Made by a program: the position numbers and the translations under genes. The notes beneath the pieces were generated by a model, which ran no database searches, had not been told where the DNA came from, and worked only from the letters and a program-made list of their open reading frames with translations. Positions 8,178-20,474 of a DNA stretch of 64,000 bases are shown piece by piece. The DNA is from Congeria kusceri (Eukaryota; Mollusca; Bivalvia; Myida; Dreissenidae): positions 36,912,426-36,976,425 of the forward strand of contig CM051036.1 in NCBI GenBank assembly GCA_027627225.1, given 5' to 3'. How positions within the stretch are numbered: position 1 is the first letter of the stretch; every line of letters starts with the position of its first letter.

Positions 8178-8459
8178 GAGGCGTGTCGTGGAAACCGGGC
8201 TTAATGCATGTGCGTAAAGTGTCGTCCCGGATTAGCCTGTGCGTACCGGATTAGCATGTTCAGTCCGCACAGGCTAATCCAGGAAGGCACTTTCCGCATT
8301 TATGGTATTTTCTTTTTTAAGGAAGTCTATTCTAAACATAAATGTAGCCTATGTAGGCGGAAAGTGTAGTCCTGGATTAGCATGTGCGGACTGCGCAAGC
8401 TAATCCAGGACGACACTTTACGCACATGCATTAAGCCAGGTTTTCCCACGACACGCCTC
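8178..8459. mobile_element. palindromic MITE family, copy 1
   Basis: Terminal inverted repeats GAGGCGTGTCGTGG.. / ..CCCACGACACGCCTC, then TTAATGCATGTGCGTAAAGT mirrored near the other end, and two inner palindromes of AGCCTGTGC/GCACAGGCT. The flanks are AT-rich (ATAT). No ORF. Eight further copies in this window share these landmarks. Confidence 0.9.
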
Positions 8460-8677
8460 ATATTTATGTTACACAAATGTCGAAATCATACAAGGTCTTA
8501 GAGCAACAACAATTCCGTAACAGGCTACGTGATACTGGTTTTCCCACAATTTGAAACATCAAGAAAAATGGGGGAAAAACAGCAACACTATTTTATATGC
8601 ATTTCAACTATGCATACCCTATTAATACACTCATATGTCAATAAAACCAGTGAATAAGAATCGAAATGCTTACATAC

Positions 8678-8746
8678 CTCCGTATCGTTCCAAAATTGCA
8701 TCAAAAGCACGTATGAGGCCATTTTTCCCGACAATAATTTGCACAA
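8678..8746 (-). CDS. candidate orphan exon
   Basis: A 69-bp minus-strand segment flanked by acceptor TTTCTAG and an excellent donor (GGAG then GTATGT). One frame is open: VQIIVGKNGLIRAFDAILER then YG. Exon phase is 1 on both sides. It may belong to the GPCR-like gene upstream of the retrotransposon or to another gene. I do not recognise the peptide. Confidence 0.35.
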
Positions 8747-9810
8747 CTAGAAATCAGAATTCATCATCTACGAGCGCTTATATATGTTCTGTTTTCTGTA
8801 CCTAATAGCATTTCAAGATCAACAGCGATTTCCCTTAAATATTAAGGAAATTAATTAGCAATGACTTTTGATGTTCTTTTCTCTTAATGCAGGCTCTAAA
8901 CAATACAGGCATTCGAGTAGCATCATTGGCCGGTATCCGGACAAAAGCCCGCCCCCCCCCCCCCCCCGGAAAAAGGCCCGCTCAATGTTTTCGACAACCC
9001 CGGACATAAGCCCGCTCGTAATTTTAATGACCCAGGCAAAGCCCGCTCGTTAAAAACATGTAAATTTTTAATTATAATGCCCGGGGTGTCAAAACATTGA
9101 GCTGGCTTTAGTCGGGGGTAGGGGTCTTTTGACCGTATTTCTCATTGGCCTGGTTCTATGTAGAAACCCTGATAAGGCGCGTACACGCGTAAAATACGCA
9201 CACAAATTTGAAAGATACGCAGAGAAAAGTAAAATTTTGGTGTACAATTACGCAGAGAAATTAAAAGCTGGGTGTACATTTATGCACATTTTCACCCAAT
9301 TTCGCGCACATAACGTCAAATTTTAGAGACTGGAAGGCAGAAGAAGATTGAAGTTTTGACAGGTCTGCCTATCTGAAGGTGCGGTTGAATCGTATTAGCT
9401 CCTATAAAGTCGAAAACTGTTCAGAAGTCTTTTTGTAACTTATTATATTCAAATGGTGTTGTTACATACTAAAGGATTATTATAATAATACGAAGGGTTA
9501 TTTACACATTGCAATGATTTGTTGATACATTTACATTCACTTATCCTATATAGATTGTACATTTACCCCCATACATTCTGGAGAATGTACATTTACTCCA
9601 ACATTTTCAGAAGTACGCGTACATTTACCACCAGTACAAAAGCTTATCTGGAGCACTGCTACTATGTATACAGTGTAAATGCACACGTTATGTTTTTAAA
9701 AATAAAATTTCTTACAGACAGAGGATATTTTTAACTCGTTTATCGCACGCGCACACACAACTGCATATATGAATGCTAGTGGCACAATGTAAGTGAGTAA
9801 ATTCGTCTAT
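8747..9810. other. gene-poor spacer with a poly-C run
   Basis: A C-run at about 8950-8967 is followed by repeated AAGCCCGCTC phrases (8947, 9012, 9039). The remainder is AT-rich with no supported gene. Confidence 0.5.
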
Positions 9811-10454
9811 GCAGCATTTTGTAATACATAGAAAAGCAGTATTTTGTAATACATAGAAAAGCTGTATTGTAATACATAGAAAAACAGCATTTTGTAATAC
9901 ATAGAAAAGCAGTATTTTGTAATACACAGACAAGCAGCATTTTGTAATACATAGAAAAGCAGTTTTTTTGTAATACATAGAAATACAGCAGTTTGTAATA
10001 CATAGAAATGCAGTATTTTGTAATACATAGAAAAGCAGCATTTTGTAATACATAGAAAAGCTGTATTGTAATACATAGAAAAGCAGCATTTTGTAATACA
10101 TAGAAAAGCTGTATTGTAATACATAGAAAAGCAGCATTTTGTAATACATAGAAAAGCAGCATTTTGTAATACACAGACAAGCAGCATTTTGTAATACATA
10201 GAAAAGCAGTTTTTTTGTAATACATAGAAATACAGCAGTTTGTAATACATAGAAATGCAGTATTTTGTAATACATAGAAAATCAGCATTTTGTAATACAT
10301 AGAAAAGCAGCATTTTGTAATACATAGAAAAGCAGTATGTTGTAATACATAGAAAAGCAGTATTTTGTAACATAGAAAAGCTGTATTTTGTAATATATAG
10401 AACAACAGTATTTTGTAATACATAGAAAAGCAATATTTTGTAATACATAGAAAA
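9811..10454. repeat. 25-bp minisatellite with ~247-bp higher-order duplication
   Basis: About 26 units of GCAGCATTTTGTAATACATA plus GAAAA, length 22-27 bp. A block with the variant units CACAGACAAG and GAAATACAGCAGTTTG occurs twice, about 247 bp apart, which is a higher-order duplication. Long minus-strand frames (CITKCCFSMYYK repeats) are a by-product of the repeat. Confidence 0.95.
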
Positions 10455-12000
10455 TTTAATGTGTGTTGAATGCAGCATTATCAAAATATAAGATTGCGTG
10501 AGGAAAGATTTATCAAGTTTGCAGATATTGCCAAAGTCTAGAACCTATGCGTTTGAAGACATAATCTGATTTCACATGCATGCATTACAAAAGTAAAACA
10601 CATGTAGCATAACATAAATACATCTGCATGTCGCATCATGTTTACAGTCTTATCAGATTCTGCAAAGACTGTACATATGCTTTACAGTATTTGCTAAGAC
10701 TCTTTCACAAATAATAAACATGTATAACTACATTGTGAATATACCTGCTATATATATACAAGAATAACAATAAAATCGGTGTCGGCAATATTTATTTATT
10801 TGTTATTGCTTTGTGAAGTGACGTGCCGGCAATGAATCCGTCAAAATACCTCCGCTACGCCCGGTAATTTACTTAAGATCAGGGCGGAGGTCTGCTTCAC
10901 ACAGACAAGGCGGATTGCCCGGCACGGTATCTGTTAATTAATTACCGTAAGAGCGTCATTTGCCGGCAGACAACAAATGAATTATCAGTGTCATGGAAGC
11001 TTAAGTCATTTTTCTCCAAACTCGGAGTACTTAAATTCCGAATTGATATCATTTTGTGTGCGTCAATACGCTGTTATGTACGTTTTGTTTTATTTTTAGT
11101 TCACCTTACCTCAAAAGGTAATATACTGGCAGTTCCAAAAACAATAAACAATTATTGGTTACACTATCGCTATATCTATTAAAATATACTAAATCCTCTA
11201 GAAAACAGCATTTCGACGTTTTGATTGGGGCATGGGATAAGGTATTCGTTAATGCTGGAGACAACGTACGGCCATGAAGGTCAACTTCACTGTTATAGGA
11301 AAAAGGTTTGCGCGATCTTTGCCACTGGTGCCATGGTCATTGCCAGGAAAAGCAGCTTACGAGTTATGAGCCGTGTTTCGTTACGGTATTATTCCGTTCT
11401 GAAAGCGTCAACGCCCATCTGTGTCGTGCACATGTTCACTTTATACCGCATTTTATTATATTTCGTCATATCCGCGTTGTAAGGCTTGTTCTTGACAGTA
11501 GTATACAATGATAACTGTATATTTTATAACGTCAATAAGACTCAGTATGCAATATTCAGAGCTGTTTCTGTGTACGAGGATAACACAAAATAACTACCAC
11601 TAAATACTATTGTTCTTTCCATTTTAGATCTACGTGTTAACATTCAAACATTAGTTTCTTCTACTTAAAAACCGATACAAGTACAATACATACTTATTTG
11701 TTAACTGCCTTTATTAGTATTTTATCGGTATTAAAGGGACTATATCATCGAAAAGGGCCTTAAGGGGGCAATTTCTTTAAACTCGAATGTGTCCACAGAC
11801 ACGGATGCCCCCACCCATGCAACCTGTTCTACATGGCCCCGCTTAGTCTGTATGCATACAAAATATTTAGCAAAACGAGAATTGTCCTTTTCTATTTTAT
11901 TTTCTGCTAAAGTATTCTCTTATTCTCTGAAGTAAGATGAGGTATCACGAATTTCCAACCAATAGTTTTAGTCCTGACAAAAACTCTTTATAAATCTTAA
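10455..12000. other. gene-poor spacer with a small GC-rich island
   Basis: AT-rich except for about 10815-10975, which is GC-rich and contains GTGCCGGCAAT near one end and ATTGCCCGGCAC near the other in inverted orientation. That suggests a short MITE-like element; a coding exon is less likely. Elsewhere there are only short frames without motifs. Confidence 0.4.
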
Positions 12001-12002
12001 CA

Positions 12003-12680
12003 TTTATGAACAGAACAGAACAGAAAGAACAGAACAGAAAGTTTATTTTGTAAATAAAGGCCACCGGCCCAAAATACAACATACAATCAAACTTATATAA
12101 TGAAAGGTTGTGTCTCACAATCGTGCACAATAAACATGTAAATCTATGTCTATGTTTTCATTAACTGAAAAATATATGTCATTATTTTCTGTAGTACAAC
12201 TTCATTTGTGGATTGCATAAGATTTATAAAAGAAGCAACATCACTTTGGCCGTTAAACCATGAATACAAATATAAATTGCGTGTTTGTATATATTTTAAA
12301 CACTCAAAAAATACATGAAATTCTGTTTCTACTATTCTTATTTGCAATTGTTCTAGGCAAAAAGTACAATAACGTTCTTCTCTTAAAATACCTGCATGTC
12401 TTCCGGTTTCTATGGCAAATTTATGGTCAGAACATCTAAATTTAGCAAAGCTTTTACGATAACAAAAAGGAATGTTAACAGATAAATATTTGTCTGGGTT
12501 TAGCAATGACTTCAATTGCCTATATGTATCACAACGAGTTGAATTTAAACTGTCATGCCAATTTTGATATTTAATATCACGTAATCGTTGTTTAAAAGTT
12601 TCTAGAAAAACATTAACATTACCAATTTCTTGGGATATCCAAACGTTACCAAAACCATGTTTGAAAAGCAAATTTATACA
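12003..12680 (-). pseudogene. 3' end of a non-LTR retrotransposon (LINE), 5'-truncated
   Basis: Minus-strand frame ending at 12150 with the C-terminal LINE signature: FRCSDHKFAIETGRHAG, then CTFC and ETEFHVFFECLKY (Cys-x-x-Cys ... His ... Cys). The 3' untranslated part ends in TTCTGTTCTG simple repeats (mirrored as AGAACAGAACAG at 12005-12040). Upstream of 12680 the frame runs into an unrelated pearl-like repeat, so the RT domain is missing. I cannot assign the clade. Confidence 0.75.
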
Positions 12681-12689
12681 TATACTTAA

Positions 12690-13415
12690 CCTTTGGCCTA
12701 TAAGTGTGACCTTGACCTTGGACCAAGGCACCTGGTTCTTGCACGCGACACACCGCCTCATAATGCTTATCAGTTGTACCAAATTATTTGAAATTTTTCC
12801 ATGCTTGAAAAATAATGCTCCGGACACGATCTATGGCATAAATTCTTATATTTGACCTTTGACCTTTAAGTGTGACCTTGACCTTGAACCTAGGGACCTG
12901 GTTCTTGCGCGCGACACACCGTCTCACCATGTTTAACACGTGTGCCAAGTTATTTGGCAATCATCCAATGCTGGACAAAATTATGCTCCAGACAGTGTCT
13001 ATGGCTTAAATTCTTATATTGGACCTTTTACCTTTACGTGTGACCTTAACCTTGAACCTAAGGGCCTGGTTTTTGCGCGCAACACGCCTTCTCACTATGT
13101 TTAACATTTATGCCAAGTTATTTGAAATCCTCCAATGGTGAACAAAGTTATGCTTCGGACAGGGTCTATCGCTTAAATTCTTATATTTGACATTTGGCCT
13201 TTAAGTGTGACCTTGACCTTGAACCTAGGGACCTGGTTATTGCGCGCGACACACCGTCTCATTATGCTTAACATTTCTGCCAAGTTATTTGAAAATCCCC
13301 CAATGCCGGACAAAGTTAATGTCCGGACAAGAATCCGAACATACGTGCACACGTACATACTGACGGACATAGTAAACTCTATATGCCACCCATCATTGAT
13401 GGCGGGGGCATAAAA
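12690..13415. mobile_element. pearl-like element, ~168-bp tandem core (partial)
   Basis: About four units of ~168 bp, each with GTGACCTTGACCTTGAACC and GCGCGACACACCGTCTCA. The end carries GGACGGACATAG and GGCGGGGGCATAAAAA, typical of this class. The left end abuts the LINE fragment. The class matches non-autonomous Helitron-related elements described in bivalves as pearl; identification is from architecture. Confidence 0.7.
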
Positions 13416-13611
13416 ATATGAAATTCAGATATTATTACTGGTATATAATAACGGTTTAAACATGGTATATATAATGAGAAAAGGTGTACGCATTCTGAAA
13501 TTAAAATCAATTTTTAATATGGGTTGTGTTTGTTTGGCACTTGTCCTGTTTACATTTTGACGTCAGAATTGTGAGCATGTTGTATAACCATAGTTTACAA
13601 GCGACTCCTTA

Positions 13612-13703
13612 CCAAGCATAATAGCGCAGTTGGTTAAAGCGCTGTCTACTGTCATTTCGTCGTATGGCTCCTAAGTCGTGAGTTTGAAACCCATGTGGGG
13701 TTT
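13612..13703 (+). repeat. tRNA-like SINE head, third SINE type
   Basis: Box A-like TAGCGCAGTTGGTTAAAGCG and box B-like GAGTTTGAAACCC are about 45 bp apart, too far for a normal tRNA without a long arm. A T-rich tail follows. Read as a degenerate tRNA-derived SINE; no second copy in the window. Confidence 0.5.
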
Positions 13704-14436
13704 TATTTTTTTCAGAATTTTTTTGGCTAATTTGTTTTTATCAAATATCTTACTTTTATTTATTTAATGCACATGTTTTAATAAATCGCATTTCTATCAA
13801 ATAATATAATTTATAGTGCAATAGGAAGCCAATTTTTCGTTGACATAGTCCCTTTAAAATGTGTACATGACCAGTTTGCACACAATCTTCAACAATACGA
13901 AAGATAATAATTTTGCACCTATCAATATCCCCCCCGGGCTGACCTAGGTAATTTGACAATCTATTTTTTTGGAGTCTCATTCCGCACCCTAGAGGCAACA
14001 TTTTTGTTAAAATCCCGCCGCGCCGTGGGAGATGCTTTGTGTATAATATGGCCGGCGGGGGATGGGGGGGGGGGGGATGGGGGGGGGCTTACAATATTAC
14101 CGGGAGCTAAAATCCGACCAGTCTATTTCCCGGGACCCGGAATAATGGAGCGTGTCAAATTCACGCTTTAAGTCTAAAGTCCTGTATCTGCCCCCCCCCC
14201 CCCCCTACGGTAGATGCATTCACAGTAATATACTGTTGCTTTAAAATCATTAAACAAACATGAAATTCAATTGAATGCATATTTTGTATTTTCACTTCTT
14301 GTATCCTGACGTTAGCGGTATACTTCAAACATGTTGGGAGTTACAGACTGAACCTTAGTTTGTATTCCGTGACAAGGTCAGTTTGAAAATGTCGACAAAA
14401 GTAATAATACATTTTCAGGACATTTAAACTACATAT
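13704..14436. other. spacer with G-run and C-run tracts
   Basis: Long G-runs at about 14055-14092 have clear quadruplex potential, and a C-run sits at about 14191-14205. No gene is supported. Confidence 0.5.
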
Positions 14437-14666
14437 GAGGCGTGTCGTGGAAAACCCGGGCTTAATGCATGTGCGTCCGCACAGGCTAATCCTGGACGAC
14501 ACTTTACGCGTATACAGTGGATTTATGTGTAGAAGAGACTTCCTTGAAACAGCAAAATACCATAAATGCGGAAAATGTTGTCCCGTATTCACCTGTGCGG
14601 ACTGCAAAGGCGAATTTGTGACGACATTTTACGCACATGCATTTAGCCAGGTTTTCCAACGACATA
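14437..14666. mobile_element. palindromic MITE family, copy 2
   Basis: GAGGCGTGTCGTGGAAAACC start, TTAATGCATGTGCG and the family middle (AGAAGAGACTTCCTTGAAACA). The right terminus is eroded. Confidence 0.85.
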
Positions 14667-15660
14667 AAATAAACATAAACAAGTTTAAAGGATGACAGGT
14701 CGTCTAATACTACCTTGAAAATATATTCGATCTGCGTCGACGATAAATGCAGATTGTTGAAAATATTGTTATTCAAAACGGATTCTGTGCCTTAACGCCG
14801 CGAGCTGGCATGCGGACACGTGTCAAAAATCGATATACTTCCATAAACATCTGTGACACTTTATGCACGTGTTACCGATGGAGTTCCGTTAGGTTCTTTT
14901 CAGTGAAATAATGAACGTCATTTCGAATAAAAAGAGTGTAATTATTTTCTAGAAGATTTTGAGACGCTTCATACGAAAGGTTTTCATACCATGTCCATTC
15001 AGACCGTGTGTTTCCTCCAGTATTCAATGGATACAAAGTTAAGAAAGTAACAACATATGGGTCTGTAATTACTCATCTAGGTATATATAAGAGAAATCCC
15101 GCATCGGCCTGAATAACTCCGAGCAAATAAGAAAGCCTGAATGTTCAAAACTTAGAATAGGTCAATATTAAATATGTGTGTTTAATATACATTAATGGAG
15201 ACGTGTTTTCCCTATATTTGAGTGTGTTTTTGCGTATGAAAATTGTCAAGTACGTTGACATACAGTTTTCGTTGAAAGGCAAATGTTTGAAAATCGGGAA
15301 TAAGAAATTCGCACTACTGAAACGTGTACATTTACATATAAACACTCTACAACTCAAATGCGCAAAGGGCAGCGTTTTGTTGGAGCTGATTTTAATCAGG
15401 TTGAGAACTCAATTGCGAAAAGAGAGGACGATAACAATGACGGATTGAAAGAAGTCGTCGAACCTGGCACTATGTCGCTGTTGACACAGGTAGAGTGTAA
15501 ATCGAGGTCACTATATCTGTGATAACAACGATGCGGGCCGGTGCGATTCCACCGAGACGCCGGACAGGTTACTTAAATACCAAAATCTACAGGAATGTAC
15601 CCAAATCTACACGAATCTGCATGAATATACCAAATCTGCACGAATCTACGTTAACTACTA
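14667..15660. other. spacer, no supported gene
   Basis: AT-rich. A plus-strand stretch at about 15510-15566 could be read as a small Cys-bearing exon (ICDNNDAGRCDSTETPD then a GT) but has no convincing acceptor. Otherwise nothing recognised. Confidence 0.35.
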
Positions 15661-15664
15661 TATT

Positions 15665-15885
15665 AGGGTGATAGAGGTTGGTTAGACCATATACAGCTCA
15701 CGCCGTATATAGCTTACGTGTGAGCTGTAGACGTTGGTTGACAACGTATGCAGCTTACGGTGAGCCATATTCGTTGGTTGACAACGTATACAGCTTACTT
15801 TAGCTGAATACGTTGGATATATACATGTACTTTTGAAATAGGTCTTTGGTCTTAACGTATATAGCTCACATGGTGAGTGACTAGT
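15665..15885. repeat. clustered palindromic AGCTCAC/GTGAGCT repeats
   Basis: Several copies of a GTATACAGCTCACGG-type word in both orientations with GTTGGTTGACAACGTAT. Related pieces recur at about 17398-17442 and 20467-20510, on both sides of the hairpin MITE cluster. Confidence 0.6.
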
Positions 15886-15944
15886 ATAAAACATAAGCGT
15901 GATTTCTAGTATAAATGATCGTCATCACCATCATCATAATCTTC

Positions 15945-16024
15945 GTCGTAGCAGTAGCAGCAGTCGTAGTAGAAATAGCAGTAGCAGCATTAGTATTAAC
16001 AATAGTCGCAGTCGTCGTAGGAGA

Positions 16025-16055
<31 letters not shown>

Positions 16056-16126
16056 GTAGTAGTAGTAGTAATAGTACTATTAGAAGTTGTTGTAGAAATA
16101 GTGGTAGTTGGAGTAGTAGTAGTAGC

Positions 16127-16169
<43 letters not shown>

Positions 16170-16205
16170 GTATAAGTAGTAGTAATAGCAGCAGCAGCAG
16201 TAGAG

Positions 16206-16266
<61 letters not shown>

Positions 16267-16365
16267 TAATAGTAGTTGTTGTTGTATAAATGGTAGTAGT
16301 AGTAGTAGTAGTAGTAGTGGAAGTAGTAGTAGTAGTAGTAGTAGTAGTTGTTGTTGTTGTAGCTG
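15945..16365. repeat. (AGT)n trinucleotide microsatellite
   Basis: Imperfect AGT/GTA repeats over ~420 bp. It yields poly-Ser, poly-Val or poly-Leu frames that are not genes. Confidence 0.97.
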
Positions 16366-16427
16366 TGCAGTATCCGTCTCAACATCATCAAAATCAGCAG
16401 CGGTCTCAAAAATTCTGGTAAATAGAA

Positions 16428-17115
16428 ACAAGAGGCCACGGCCACTATATCGCTCAACTGACAACACCTGTTTTAAGAACCAAGAACCTTATGAGCCCCG
16501 CCCATGTCCTCATGTTCGCAATTTTTAAAGGGCCATACAAAGAGAGTCTGTGCAAAACGACATATAAATAAGCCCAATAGTTTCAGAATTTCTGTTCAAA
16601 GGTTCTCCTATAGAAACATAATGAAATAAGTCCAGCCCCTGTGCAACCATGTTTTTCAAAATTTATATAGAGGGTCACTCAATGAACATTTGTGCCACAT
16701 ACTTTTTCAAATTGGACCTTCAGTTGTGGAAGATTTTTGAAGATTCCCACATGGACATAAAAGGAAAAGAAGCCGCGTCTCCCTGGCAGCCATGTTTTTT
16801 CATGGATAACAATATTTCATAATTTATATACAGGGTCGCCAAACGAAATGTTGAGCCAAATTATTTTTAAATCAGAAGAGGGATTTCCGAGAAAAAAATG
16901 GGTTTTCTTTCGGTGGCCATGGCAACCAGAGGTTTTAGTAGAATGACATTCTTTTAGCAAATTCAGTAAAGGGCACCCAAAGATCTTTTCGGTCAAATGT
17001 CTTTTAATTTGGCTGAATAGTTTCAGAGGAGATATCGTTTAAAGTAATTGTGGACGGACGGAAGGACGCACGACAGACGCCCGACAAATAGGATACTAAC
17101 AGCTCACCCTCATCC
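16428..17115 (+). mobile_element. pearl-like element without clear tandem core
   Basis: Begins AAACAAGAGGCCACGGCCAC (short hairpin start shared by the class) and ends in the GGACGGACGGAAGGACG region plus CAGCTCACCCTCATCC. The body has ~150-bp degenerate units (CAACCATGTTTTTCA, GCAGCCATGTTTTTTCA). Confidence 0.55.
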
Positions 17116-17861
17116 ACGGTAGATTAATGACCCCTGTAATGTTTCTTATGATAGTTACTGCGATTGAAGGACGAATGAACAGGCAAACGGACGGACGAAC
17201 GGAATGACGGACAGGCAGACTGACACACTACCTATACTCTTCTAATACAGCAGCAGCAACAGCAACAACACAGCTACACTGTGTTCATGACGACGCTGCT
17301 GCTGATGATGATGCTGTTGCTGACGACGATGATGCTGATGATCACCGTCATCTTTTACACATGAACTATATACGGCGATATGCAGCATCTTGACGCGTAC
17401 AGCTTACGGTGAGCTGTGTTCGGTGTAAGCTGTATACGGTTTTTTATCATACCACTATGCTGATATCGGCTTGATACAAAGGTGCCTGATAGCCTCTGGG
17501 TACCAATTCTCGAAGGATTTTTTCTAAGATTGGTTAAATATATAAAATTGTTTTAAGTTCTTGGAAAATATTTACATTAGCATATCAGACAAAGCATGAC
17601 TCTTTCTAAAACTACAAAAATTCGCGAAAATATCAGTTGATAACACCACCTTATCGTTTGTCAATTCAAGTCACCTATGTTTACATTTCGGAACCGGTTT
17701 GGATCCAGTTGTCGAACGTTCATTCATTCGGTCAACAAAAAGTTCCAACACACATGTAACAGGTAAAATCAATTTATTGAAGTGCAGTATTACTTTTGAT
17801 GATTTTTTACATAAACAACAGATAATGCAGAACAGTTCATATAACAAATAAATGTAATTAT

Positions 17862-18012
17862 ATAGAGAATACATGGTTGGTGCCGGGATGGAGAAAGTTT
17901 ATCCGGTGGGGCTTAGAAAATGAAAATAGGGCGAGTTTTCTCGAGCCCTATTTTTGTTTTCGGGCCGAACCGGATAAACTTTCTTCTTCCCGGCACCTAC
18001 CGTGTATTCTAT
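17862..18012. mobile_element. hairpin MITE, type 1
   Basis: Almost the whole 151 bp folds on itself: GTGCCGGGATGGAGAAAGTT pairs with AACTTTCTTCTTCCCGGCAC, and ATAGAGAATAC with GTGTATTCTAT at the ends, CCCTATTTT near the centre. Confidence 0.8.
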
Positions 18013-18915
18013 TTATCCTGATTTCTATTCAATTAAATTTAAAAAACCAAACACTAATTAAAGGTTTAAATTATTTTTTTTTTCTAGATAATCTAGACCG
18101 GCCTCGAACCAAATAACTCGCTTGTATGTATGCGTACTACCCGAAAAAAATAGTTCTCTATTTCTTAATCACCTTTATCAAAAAGTGAAAGTAAAAGATT
18201 AATAAATCTTATTTGCTGATGTCAGTACGACACGAAAATGACGTGGTAAATTTGCTTTTGTTTTAAACCAGATTATAATGGTTTTTAAAGAGTTACATTA
18301 CGTCACACCAACTACGTCATTCATTTTGTGTTGTAAGATTACACAATGTAGTCAAACCAGAACGCGTTTGTTTTGCAGTTTAAAATACATGTAATCGGAA
18401 TAAATATTTAGTGTTTCTGCGTTTTGGATGGATTATATTATGCAATAGGATTCAGGTGAAAAGTGTACGGAATATTTGCCTCGAATGAAAACGGTGAGAT
18501 TGATCCCTTTTCAAGTTTCTACGATTTACTCGGATAGTTGTGGGTCGAGGACAGTGTAACTGAAAGTGAAATAAATCAAATTAACGTTTCGTTCTACATT
18601 AAAATTACAAATGTAGCCTTTGATGATTTTTTTTCATTTCTTTTCATCGGAAATTTATATAAAGGGTTATTTCTTTGATGAATATGCTCTGTTGGTTGAA
18701 CAAAGAAAGTCTATCCACAAAGAATAACCCGCTTGCATCAAAATTAACTGTGTTGAAATGGAATGGAACTGGGTGGAAATTGTTGTTAACAAGTTATATG
18801 GAGTGTAAGGGCAAACAACTCATTTGTTGTTTAACTCTGTTAAACTAGACAACACCAAGTTTGTTTCGATGAAAAACTGGTAAGTAGACTTTATGCTGTA
18901 TCGCTCTCGACAATG

Positions 18916-18986
18916 TTGTTATCCGGCGCGTAGGAATACCTATTGACGGTATATCAGTCACGTGATCAACTGCCGGATATCAACAA
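18916..18986. repeat. short inverted repeat
   Basis: TTGTTATCCGGC (18916) is mirrored by GCCGGATATCAACAA (18972-18986), giving a ~70-bp hairpin. Function unknown. Confidence 0.55.
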
Positions 18987-20325
18987 GTTTATACGTTCAC
19001 CGATTTATTAGGTCACTGTTTGGGTTAGTAGCAGGATAAAGCACTCTACTTAACATCATACTGATCACATATTGACAGTTTTTTTTTCTAATACCATGTG
19101 TAGATCAAAAATGAATAAAAGAGACTCAAACATATTGTGTTCGTCTAGGAAATGCTTTCATTATTCAATGACCAATACAAATACCTGTAATTGTATGTAA
19201 CCAAAATGAAATAAAAATAACTTAGTTGTGTGTAACCTAATCAAATCTAAGTAGAGCGCTTTAACAGCATTATTGTGATAAATACGTCATTTTGACAGTT
19301 GTAAACAGCTTTGATCCAAGTGTTTAAATCTTAAAACCAATACTACTTTTGTGACAAAGAATGATTTTACTACGGGAAACACGACATATCCCTGTTACAT
19401 ACTTGAACTTCGTGTAGTTGAATAAACCTTCGTCTGCAGATGTGCTACCGAAAACGAGGCCGTGAAGTTGGAAGTTTGCCAATACAACATGTGTATATTA
19501 GACTTACTTAAAACGATAACATATTTCAGTTTCAATGATTCACATGTGAATAAGTTTTATAAATAATAAAAATCGTTCGAGAATTGGTACCCTGAGGCTA
19601 TTTTTTTTTTATATCAGGTCAGTAGCGTTTATATATGGAGGTACGTCATATACTCGAAATCAACTCCTTAAGTCAACATTTTCAGTAAAAATGAATCAGA
19701 TTTAACAAAACAAACAATTTCATACCAAGAACGTATATAGTTTGTTATTTTTAATCATCATCAATCACAAAAACGTTATTTTTTAAATATTCACATAAAC
19801 CCGCACTTTGGTAGTGGTATGACGTCATCAATGGAACAATAAATCATCCATACAGTTATGTCAATACATTTCAACTAAATGCACTAAAAGTCACTACACA
19901 GGATCAGTGTATGTTGAGTCTAAAACATGTTTTTACCAAAAATTGAACACGCTATAATTATTATTGAAACGATCTTCAAAATGTCAATTTCAATACACAA
20001 CTCCAAAATCATGAAAATGGCGTCTCAGAACAATTCGTGTTCTCCGATGAAATTGACCGTTGTAATCCATTTCAGTTTGCGTTTCCAATATTACATGAAT
20101 AGACGTGTGTGTAATCTTTGTATTCATAGTGAAAACATCTCATTTATCTTTACAAAATATTAATAATAAGGTATTATCCAGGCAACTTTTGGAAATCCAT
20201 AATTACATGTGTACACGTGAACGTGTAAAAGCCGGATCAGAAAAATCAGCGCGGCTCTTAGTTTTTAAATATGTAAAAAAAAATCAGCTTGTTTTGTGTA
20301 ATTTTAAGAAAAACGTGGTATGATA

Positions 20326-20474
20326 AATAGAAAAACAGGTCACTGCCTGGTCTTGTGTAATATATCAGGTTCGGCACGATTAAAATAATGGCTCGGCAAG
20401 CCTCGCCGTTATATTATTCTAAGCCTCACCTGATATATTACACAAGACGAGGCAGTAACCTGTTATTCTCTATT
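20326..20474. mobile_element. hairpin MITE, type 2
   Basis: TCTTGTGTAATATATCAGG (left) and CCTGATATATTACACAAGA (right) are perfect inverted arms. The outer arms AATAGAAAAACAGGTCACTG / CAGTAACCTGTTATTCTCTATT are near-perfect. The loop is about 50 bp. Confidence 0.8.

Larger units (their letters stand above)
17489..19602. mobile_element. 2.1-kb interval bounded by ~33-bp inverted repeats
   Basis: ATAGCCTCTGGGTACCAATT with CTCGAAGGATTTT on the left (17489-17521) is mirrored at 19569-19602 (AAAAATCGTTCGAG, then AATTGGTACCCTGAGGCTAT). The interior is AT-rich with no ORF and contains two nested hairpin repeats. Probably a non-autonomous DNA transposon; target duplication not resolved. Confidence 0.5.

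Noticed and set aside
9712..10484. Three long minus-strand frames with CITKCCFSMYYK repeats
   Set aside because: Open only because the 25-bp repeat lacks stops in these frames; start and end follow the array.
12661..12827. N-terminal ~55 residues of the minus-strand frame as part of the LINE protein
   Set aside because: This part reads through a pearl-like core unit (GTGACCTTGACC), not LINE sequence.
15899..16528. 209-codon Ser-rich frame and overlapping poly-Leu/poly-Val frames
   Set aside because: All are produced by the (AGT)n microsatellite; no conserved flanking sequence.
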